A stretch of 12,076 bases of DNA. It comes from Candidatus Zixiibacteriota bacterium (lineage in GTDB: Bacteria; Zixibacteria; MSB-5A5; RBG-16-43-9). Shown here in pieces: positions 7,515 through 12,076 of this stretch. Numbering within the stretch: the stretch's first letter is position 1; each line of letters starts with the position of its first letter. Under the pieces are notes generated by a model. It was not told where the DNA came from. It saw nothing but the letters and a program-made list of their open reading frames with translations, and made no database searches. The stretch spans positions 1 through 12,076 of the forward strand of contig JAOUFL010000043.1 of the NCBI GenBank assembly GCA_029858245.1, in the 5' to 3' direction. The position numbers were made by a program, and so were the translations under genes.

Positions 7515-8258
7515 TTATTGATTTTTGAGAAGCTGATCCTCCGGAACGTCTCGAACTACTTTGGCAGGAACCCCCAGAACTGTTTTCCCTGATGGGGTAT
7601 TTTTGGTAACTACAGAGCCGGCAGCTACCTGAGAATCCTCTCCGATTACCTTGCCTGGTAGAATGGTCGCATTAAGCCCAATTCTTCCACCCTTCTTAAC
7701 AGTGACTCCCTTGTAATGTTTGAACCTTTCTTTGCTCCTTCCCATATAATTATCATTGCTGGTTGCGACACAGGGAGAGATAAAACAATGATCCTCTAAC
7801 TTTGAATATGCGGTTATATAAACGTTTGTTTCTAATTTACAGTTAGAACCGATCTTACAGAAATTTTCAATAGCGACACCCCTGCCAACTATGGTGAAAT
7901 CTCCTATGGTTACATTCTCCCTGATTGTGGATAAATCAGCAACTAAAATCTTATCCCCTAAAACTGTACCCCGGTAGATAACTACAGAAGTACCTATAAT
8001 ACAGTTATTCCCGATCCTGGCTGGTGGTAATACCTGTTCTTTTGTGGTAGCGCTTCTCATAGCCTTCATCGGTTTTTTACCTATGACTGTGTTATCATCT
8101 ATTCTTACATTATCTCCGATTTTTGTTTCTGGATAAATGGTTACATTATTCCCTATTATACAATTCTTACCTATCTGAGCTTTTTCACCTATAATCGTAC
8201 TATAACCTACCTTGACTTTTTTACCAAGTTTTGCTTTTGGGTCAATAAAATTCTTCAT
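7515..8258 (-). CDS. Left-handed beta-helix (hexapeptide) sugar N-acyltransferase (WbpD/FdtC-like)
   Basis: A 247-residue acyltransferase built of hexapeptide repeats, with rows such as VGYSTIIGEKAQIGKN, IIGNNVTIYP and IGDNVRIDDNTVIG. The protein has two helix sections: residues 1-60, and 79-220 after a loop near 61-78 (KKPMKAMRSATT). A second loop near 168-186 contains SNDNYMGRSKERF, which in WbpD-like enzymes projects toward the active site. It ends with GVPAKVVRD (229-237), the usual C-terminal signature. These trimeric enzymes transfer acetyl or another acyl group from CoA to a sugar amine; the adjacent aminotransferase (18 bp downstream) would provide that amine. ATG at 8258 has AAGGAA five bases upstream. 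It is longer than the roughly 190-residue WbpD because of the extra N-terminal coils. Acyl donor and sugar are unknown. Confidence 0.9.
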   Translation of the reverse strand: MKNFIDPKAKLGKKVKVGYSTIIGEKAQIGKNCIIGNNVTIYPETKIGDNVRIDDNTVIGKKPMKAMRSATTKEQVLPPARIGNNCIIGTSVVIYRGTVLGDKILVADLSTIRENVTIGDFTIVGRGVAIENFCKIGSNCKLETNVYITAYSKLEDHCFISPCVATSNDNYMGRSKERFKHYKGVTVKKGGRIGLNATILPGKVIGEDSQVAAGSVVTKNTPSGKTVLGVPAKVVRDVPEDQLLKNQ

Positions 8259-8356
8259 TTCAATTCCTTCTCTTCCCGTAATTATTATCTGAGGAAAAGA
8301 AATTTAGTATTACCTGATAATAGAAAGTTTGTACTATTTATATTTAATTAACTACC

Positions 8357-9616
8357 TCAGTGCTTTTTGAATCTGATGATATTTTTTAAATCCGTAAAGT
8401 CTTTTCGTACAACTGAAATGATCACTTCTATTTTTCTGAAATCCTCCGGATGTTGTGTTTTAGCTCTTTTAATATATTCCAGCCCAAAAGAGAAAAGTAA
8501 TCCGAGGAAAAGGCTGGTAATTCCAGCTATCATAACCAGTTTTGCTCGTTTAGGCCTGGATTTTTCATCTGGAGTTGAAGCCTTATCCAGTACCTGAACC
8601 GTAGGGGTATCCTTGGTTTCCTCAATCTTATATTGCTCGTATTGCTGGGTTAAAAGCTCAAATAATTCCTCCTGTATTTTAACTTCTCGCATAAGTCGAA
8701 CCAGTTCTAAACTTAATGATGGGGCATGGCTTAAGGAGACGCCTAAAGCTTTGTTGTCTTTAGAGGATTGAGAGCCTGATTCCAGGATTTCCAATTGTCT
8801 TCTTATTTCATTTATCCTGGATTTAAGCAGTTGAATCTGTGAATGTTCAGGCGACATGTTTTTGCTTAAAACGTTCATCTCTATCTCTGCTGAGAGCATC
8901 TGAGCCTTAAGTTCTGCTGCTGCCTGAACAGAAGCTCTCATCTGTTCATCCAGTACTATTGCCCTATTCCTCTCCTGAAAACTTTTCAGGCTATCCTCTG
9001 CAGCATTTAGATTTTTCAAGGTCTGATTTAATCTCTCTTCGATGAAGATTCTTGCATTCTTGGCTTTTGAGGTATTGGTCAGTTGATTTACACGGTCTAG
9101 CTCTTCCACCAGAAGATTGGCTACCCTGGCAGCCCTTTCTTTATTTCTATCCTCGAACTCTATTGATATAATACCTTCGCTCTCAACTGTTACCTTAAAA
9201 TGAGAGTGGAACTCTTTTATTCCATCTTCGAGTTTATTGACCCCGTAAATTCTCAGAAGGTCCTCTTTAACAATTACTGGTTCTACCACTGACCTGCTTT
9301 TAAGAATTGCTGCAAACACGTCTGAAGGAGTTGCAGTCATAGGAAGACTGAGACCGCTAAAAGCGGAAAATTCTCCAATTAGAGAGCTTGAAATTCCTAC
9401 ACCCAGACTGCTTTTCTCTGGAGGTAAAAGAGTAGTTTTCGCCCGGTACCATTTAGGTAAGAATAATGAAAAAAAAGCAACTGTAAAACAAACTAAAACA
9501 AAATTTAAAAAGATAAACCGTCTGTATTTAAGGATAACTACAAGATAATCGTACATGTTTATCTTTTCCCGTTCTTTTAAGTCAGTTGTGGAATTATTGC
9601 TGTTTTCTTGATTCAT
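8357..9616 (-). CDS. Wzz-like chain-length determinant / polysaccharide copolymerase
   Basis: A 419-residue inner-membrane protein with a helix near residues 33-53, a long periplasmic part and a second helix near 359-377, the topology of Wzz/copolymerase proteins. WYRAKTTLLPP (56-66) is the usual segment after the first helix. Residues 185-280 are rich in heptad-like charged and hydrophobic residues and probably form a coiled coil. TVQVLDKASTPDEKSRPKR (339-357) is the typical Pro-rich motif before the second helix. After that helix only about 40 residues follow, with no Walker motif, so no fused tyrosine kinase domain is present. It would control polymer length with the Wzy-like protein and link to the Wza-like channel. 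The start at ATG 9616 is 17 bp after the export gene, with AAAGAG nearby. Confidence 0.92.
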   Translation of the reverse strand: MNQENSNNSTTDLKEREKINMYDYLVVILKYRRFIFLNFVLVCFTVAFFSLFLPKWYRAKTTLLPPEKSSLGVGISSSLIGEFSAFSGLSLPMTATPSDVFAAILKSRSVVEPVIVKEDLLRIYGVNKLEDGIKEFHSHFKVTVESEGIISIEFEDRNKERAARVANLLVEELDRVNQLTNTSKAKNARIFIEERLNQTLKNLNAAEDSLKSFQERNRAIVLDEQMRASVQAAAELKAQMLSAEIEMNVLSKNMSPEHSQIQLLKSRINEIRRQLEILESGSQSSKDNKALGVSLSHAPSLSLELVRLMREVKIQEELFELLTQQYEQYKIEETKDTPTVQVLDKASTPDEKSRPKRAKLVMIAGITSLFLGLLFSFGLEYIKRAKTQHPEDFRKIEVIISVVRKDFTDLKNIIRFKKH

Positions 9617-9633
9617 GATCTCTTTGCTGAAAG

Positions 9634-11229
9634 TTATCTTGTTGCGTTATCTATGACCAGATAAAGAGTAGCAACGCTGCTTAGAACCGCTACAACATCT
9701 TTGAAAGTATTCCAGTGGTTTCTTTCGGGCTTTTCCGGAATCCAGATAACATCTCCTGGTTCAATATTCTTATTGGGTTTCACCCACTCCCCGGTAGCCC
9801 CTTTAATCAGTTTAACCTTGCCTTTATCTGCTCTCCATGAAAATCCACCAGCTTTTTCAATATAATAAAGGTATCCCTTTCCAGCTTCATAATTCAGATA
9901 TCCGGAATTAACTACGTTCCCGGAGATCTTTACCACATAACTTTTTTTAGGTATGAAAATCTTGTCACCATCTCTCAACATAACATCTTGATCCGGTTCA
10001 TTACCCCTGAACAACCTGACGAAATCAACGGAAATCCTGCCTGGTTTTTCTCTGGATTTTGTTTTAAAGTATTCATATTCATAAGTTTTCATATCACCGA
10101 CCGGTATCTTCTTTAGTCTTTCGAATTCCAGGTCAGTTTCTTGAAAACCATACTCCCTGAACATTTCTGCTTCTATTAAAAAAGCATCATCTGAAAATCC
10201 TCCTGCCATCTGGATTAAATCTGTGAGTTTGGTTTCCCCTTCATTAATAGCATAAACTCCAGGATAAAGAACCTCTCCTTTTATTATAACTTGTTTTTTT
10301 TCTCTAAATTCCGGTAAGGAGCGGATAAAAACTCTGTCATCAGGCAGTATAGGTATATTTTCATCGCGGTCAATAACACTAAAGAGGGATCTTAAATCCT
10401 TTCTCAAGACCATGATATTCTTATTGTCAGAGTTGAACCTGACAATTTCTACTGTAGATAATTCAGCATCTACAGTCAGCCCACCAGCTAAGTTTATCAA
10501 ATCCAACAGGCTATCCCCTTCAAAATATTCATATTCTCCGGGATTTTTTACAGCACCGTAAATTCCACATATATAAATGGAGGTATCTTTAACTGGAACA
10601 TGGATTATATCACCATCCAGAACATAGGGATTCCTGTCGTTTTCACCAGTCCTTAAAAACCTTAAAACGTCTACTCTTTTATTTGTTCCATCAATTCTTT
10701 TAAGAATAATATTTCTTGTTGATGAGTTCTCAATACCTCCACCAGCCTTTTCTATAACCTCAGAAACCCTCTCGTTTGCATAGGCTGAATAGACTCCAGG
10801 GTTTTTTATCGCTCCGGTTACCGAGACCTTGAATTTCCTTAAATTTAGTAGGGTTATGGTTATCTGAATATTTTTATATTTTTTAAAAACTTCGATTTCA
10901 ATTTGAGATTTAACCTCCTCCAATGTTTTGCCCGCTACAAAAAGGTTACCAACTCTGGGTATTAGAATTGTACCTTCCGGAGTAACCTTCAGGGAATAAT
11001 TAGTCTGGAACTCATCCCAGAGAACAATAAAAAGAACATCCCCTGAGCCTACTATATACTCCTTTGAGTCGACAAACTTTTCTAAAGATTGTCCTGGCTC
11101 ATCTATCATTACCCGCTTGGAAGCCAGAGTATCCTGGTAAATCATTTCTCCTTGAAGTGTAGAGAGACTCAAAGAATGGATCGAAAATAGAATAAAAAGA
11201 CTTAAAGCTAATTTTGTTTTCACTTTCAT
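9634..11229 (-). CDS. wza: Wza-like polysaccharide export protein with four SLBB-type domains
   Basis: A 531-residue periplasmic/outer-membrane export protein. It has a signal peptide (Lys-rich residues 2-6, hydrophobic 7-23). A Poly_export domain spans about 57-130 (YIVGSGDVLFIVLWD, then GTILIPRVGNLFVAGKTLEEV). Four tandem SLBB-type repeats begin near 134 (VSVTGAIKNPGVYS), 219 (YICGIYGAVKNPGEY), 314 (VIIKGEVLYPGVYA) and 433 (VKISGNVVNSGYLN); each has a GxxxxPGxY-like turn and an AGG loop, degenerate in the last. A hydrophobic helix at about 511-526 lies near the C-terminus. Unlike E. coli Wza, no cysteine follows the signal peptide (the first Cys is residue 221), so it is not a standard lipoprotein. 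ATG at 11229 is poorly matched to a ribosome binding site; the frame is open back to a stop at 11281-11283 with no other usual start codon. It is the first gene after the promoter and terminator-like leader. Confidence 0.92.
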   Translation of the reverse strand: MKVKTKLALSLFILFSIHSLSLSTLQGEMIYQDTLASKRVMIDEPGQSLEKFVDSKEYIVGSGDVLFIVLWDEFQTNYSLKVTPEGTILIPRVGNLFVAGKTLEEVKSQIEIEVFKKYKNIQITITLLNLRKFKVSVTGAIKNPGVYSAYANERVSEVIEKAGGGIENSSTRNIILKRIDGTNKRVDVLRFLRTGENDRNPYVLDGDIIHVPVKDTSIYICGIYGAVKNPGEYEYFEGDSLLDLINLAGGLTVDAELSTVEIVRFNSDNKNIMVLRKDLRSLFSVIDRDENIPILPDDRVFIRSLPEFREKKQVIIKGEVLYPGVYAINEGETKLTDLIQMAGGFSDDAFLIEAEMFREYGFQETDLEFERLKKIPVGDMKTYEYEYFKTKSREKPGRISVDFVRLFRGNEPDQDVMLRDGDKIFIPKKSYVVKISGNVVNSGYLNYEAGKGYLYYIEKAGGFSWRADKGKVKLIKGATGEWVKPNKNIEPGDVIWIPEKPERNHWNTFKDVVAVLSSVATLYLVIDNATR

Positions 11230-11256
11230 ATGAATATTTTTGATTTTTCTTGTTAT

Positions 11257-11301
11257 AAAAAAACCGAGTTTAATGGGGGTTTACCCTGTTGCAACCCGGT
11301 T
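11257..11301 (-). terminator. Intrinsic terminator-like hairpin inside the wza-like leader
   Basis: Minus-strand AACCGGGTT (11301-11293) pairs with AACTCGGTT (11270-11262) over nine base pairs including one G-U. The descending arm runs into seven T (11263-11257). The loop contains a small GGG-TAAA-CCC hairpin. Only 27 bp separate the T-tract from the wza-like ATG at 11229, leaving no room for a full promoter downstream of it. It therefore most likely acts within the operon's own leader rather than simply ending the upstream transcript. Stem strength is moderate because both ends are A-T pairs. Confidence 0.6.
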
Positions 11302-11329
11302 AAAAATTAATATCATCTCCTTCAATCAA

Positions 11330-11416
11330 GTTAAAGAGTTATGCCTGAAGATAATAACCTTAACATTCCACTTTAAAACTTCTTAAATATCTTCCGGTTA
11401 CTAAATACTCTTTAAC
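11330..11416 (-). promoter_or_regulatory. Nested inverted repeat, probable structured leader RNA
   Basis: GTTAAAGAGT (minus 11416-11407) pairs perfectly with ACTCTTTAAC (minus 11339-11330) over 10 bp. Inside it, CC-G-GAAGATA (11397-11388) pairs with TATCTTC-A-GG (11353-11344): seven pairs, one mismatch, two pairs. A 9 x 4 nt internal loop separates the two helices, and a 34 nt apical loop closes the structure. The nesting argues for one folded RNA element. I do not recognise it as a known riboswitch class. Confidence 0.5.
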
Positions 11417-11462
11417 AATAATCCCTAATTTACCCTCCTTCAAGGGATATAATTGCATTTAG

Positions 11463-11491
11463 ATAATAAAATACCTGACTACGAATGTCAA
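11463..11491 (-). promoter_or_regulatory. Near-consensus sigma-70-type promoter for the export operon
   Basis: On the minus strand, TTGACA (11491-11486, 6/6 match) is separated by 17 bp from TATTAT (11468-11463, 5/6 match to TATAAT). AT-rich DNA precedes the -35. The predicted start site is near 11457. It is the best promoter in the window and faces the wza-like gene. Confidence 0.75.
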
Positions 11492-11534
11492 GCAAAATAT
11501 ATGATTATAAGGATTAAACAATCCTGCTGATTAT

Positions 11535-11553
11535 TTCTTCCTAATAGGAAGAA
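11535..11553. repeat. 19 bp palindrome TTCTTCCTA-A-TAGGAAGAA
   Basis: Perfect 9 bp arms around one base, 45 bp past the mutase stop codon and 43 bp upstream of the -35 box of the export promoter (centre about 87 bp before the predicted start). No T-run follows on either strand, so it is a poor terminator. Its position suits an operator or activator site; as RNA it could protect the 3' end of the mutase mRNA. Confidence 0.5.
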
Positions 11554-11597
11554 TAACAAATGGTTTGGGAAATCTAATAGTCAATTTCAGGAAGGTT

Positions 11598-12076
11598 TTA
11601 GCTCTGCCAGTCTGTTATTTTTTTTGAATATTCTTTGAACAGATTTTCAGCTTTAGCATTGTCTCTGGATTCAACAAATATATGCAGGTTAGCTTTTCTC
11701 CTGTCAGGCACAACCAGAATCCATGAATCATCCAACAAAACCCTGATTCCATCTATTAGCTCGCGATTAAATTTCTCCGTAGAACGGTTAAGCTCTCTCA
11801 TCACCGTCCCCTTTTTACTCCAATCACAGGGTATCGTTTTTTTGATCCAGTAAAAACGGCCTATTTCTTCCCTGAGATCACCGAATCTTTTTTTAGCCTT
11901 TGCCAGAAGCTCCAGGACCTTAACCACATCGTACATCGCATCTGCACCTAACTGAAAACCCGGGAAGATAAAGCCCCCTTTAGTTCCACCCACGAAATCG
12001 ACCTTTAATGAGCTTAAAGCATCCATAATGGCTAAATGGTCGTTTCTAACTCTAATGACTTTTACTCCATATTCTG
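11598..12076 (-). CDS. Phosphohexomutase (phosphomannomutase-like) C-terminal part, 5' end cut by window
   Basis: The frame is open from the right edge to TAA at 11598, giving about 158 residues; the methionine at 12026 is internal, not a start. The visible part begins EYGVKVIRVRNDH and continues with VGGTKGGFIFPGF, then GADAMYDVVKVLELLA, matching the third domain and sugar-binding loop region of alpha-D-phosphohexomutases. ILVVPDRRKANLHIFVES corresponds to domain IV. The usual phosphate-binding RxSGTEP there is absent and replaced by a PDRRKANLHI segment, as in the branch where the mutase is fused behind a nucleotidyltransferase (mannose-1-phosphate guanylyltransferase type). I therefore suspect a bifunctional enzyme, but the N-terminal half is outside the window. 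It would supply GDP-mannose or a similar precursor. A promoter lies between it and the export operon, so the two may be separately controlled. Confidence 0.82.
   Translation of the reverse strand, partial: EYGVKVIRVRNDHLAIMDALSSLKVDFVGGTKGGFIFPGFQLGADAMYDVVKVLELLAKAKKRFGDLREEIGRFYWIKKTIPCDWSKKGTVMRELNRSTEKFNRELIDGIRVLLDDSWILVVPDRRKANLHIFVESRDNAKAENLFKEYSKKITDWQS

Larger units (their letters stand above)
11230..11457 (-). promoter_or_regulatory. About 230 nt 5' leader of the export operon
   Basis: If transcription starts about 7 bases after the -10 box at 11463-11468, the mRNA has some 230 untranslated bases before the wza-like ATG. The leader holds, in order, a nested inverted repeat (11416-11330), an AAGGAG (11322-11317) abutting an 11-codon mini-frame, and a terminator-like hairpin (11301-11257). 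This order of promoter, structured RNA, terminator and gene is the classic plan for riboswitch, attenuator or antitermination control. The upstream part of the gap, 11492-11597, holds a palindrome and AT-rich DNA and no gene. Confidence 0.6.

Noticed and set aside
11230..11301. Cyclic-di-GMP (GEMM-I) riboswitch upstream of the export gene, suggested by CAGGGTAAACC
   Set aside because: The short match to the GEMM core is followed by neither the GACGCAAAGC segment nor the receptor helix; instead the sequence enters the T-tract of the terminator-like hairpin.
11407..11443. Second promoter TTGAAG (11443-11438) / TATTGT (11420-11415), 17 bp spacing
   Set aside because: Only 4/6 matches in each box, and its start would remove the 5' arm of the inverted repeat; the promoter at 11463-11491 is far better.
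11230..11597. RfaH ops / JUMPstart element
   Set aside because: No GGCGGTAG-like sequence on the minus strand of this leader.
1..12076. CRISPR array, tRNA/rRNA, insertion sequence or toxin-antitoxin genes
   Set aside because: I saw no regularly spaced repeats, no cloverleaf-like sequence, no transposase motifs and no paired small genes; the genes found are polysaccharide functions of known families.

Overview
The window is a 12 kb piece of a surface-polysaccharide locus of the Wzy-dependent type. Every convincing gene lies on the minus strand, so the locus reads from right to left. The DNA is AT-rich. An outer-membrane export protein (Wza-like) together with a glycosyltransferase of the heptosyltransferase family points to a diderm (Gram-negative-type) bacterium. 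I cannot name the phylum; an uncultivated or FCB-type lineage is only a guess.

Layout in transcription order. At 12076-11598 is the C-terminal end of a phosphohexomutase (phosphomannomutase-like), probably part of a longer sugar-nucleotide enzyme that continues beyond the right edge. A 368 bp gene-free stretch follows. It holds the best regulatory signals of the window: a near-consensus sigma-70-type promoter, a long nested inverted repeat, and a terminator-like hairpin with a seven-T tract only 27 bp before the next start codon. Then come the export and chain-length genes (11229-8357: a four-SLBB Wza-like protein and a Wzz-like copolymerase). A two-gene amino-sugar module follows (8258-6387: left-handed beta-helix acyltransferase and PLP aminotransferase). 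The assembly pair is next (6127-3056: Wzy-type polymerase/ligase and Wzx flippase). The locus ends with a SAM methyltransferase and two glycosyltransferases (3063 to the left edge), the last of which runs off the window.

How the genes fit together (inference from families and order): the mutase supplies an activated hexose; the aminotransferase and acyltransferase make an N-acylated amino sugar; the GT2 and GT9 enzymes add sugars to a lipid-linked repeat unit; Wzx flips it and Wzy polymerises it; the Wzz-like protein sets chain length; and the Wza-like protein carries the polymer across the outer membrane. The initiating phosphoglycosyl transferase and the dehydrogenase or isomerase that would make the keto-sugar substrate of the aminotransferase are not in the window.

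Spacing is uneven. Some genes are tightly packed (17, 18 and 37 bp gaps, one 8 bp overlap), but three gaps of 186-259 bp flank the wzy, wzx-methyltransferase and GT2 segments. These are typical places for cassette exchange, and they contain short open stretches that may be remnants. The genes themselves are ordinary members of known families. The part most worth following up is the leader upstream of the wza-like gene, which looks like a transcription-attenuation or antitermination control region. I found no tRNA, rRNA, CRISPR array, insertion sequence or attachment site.
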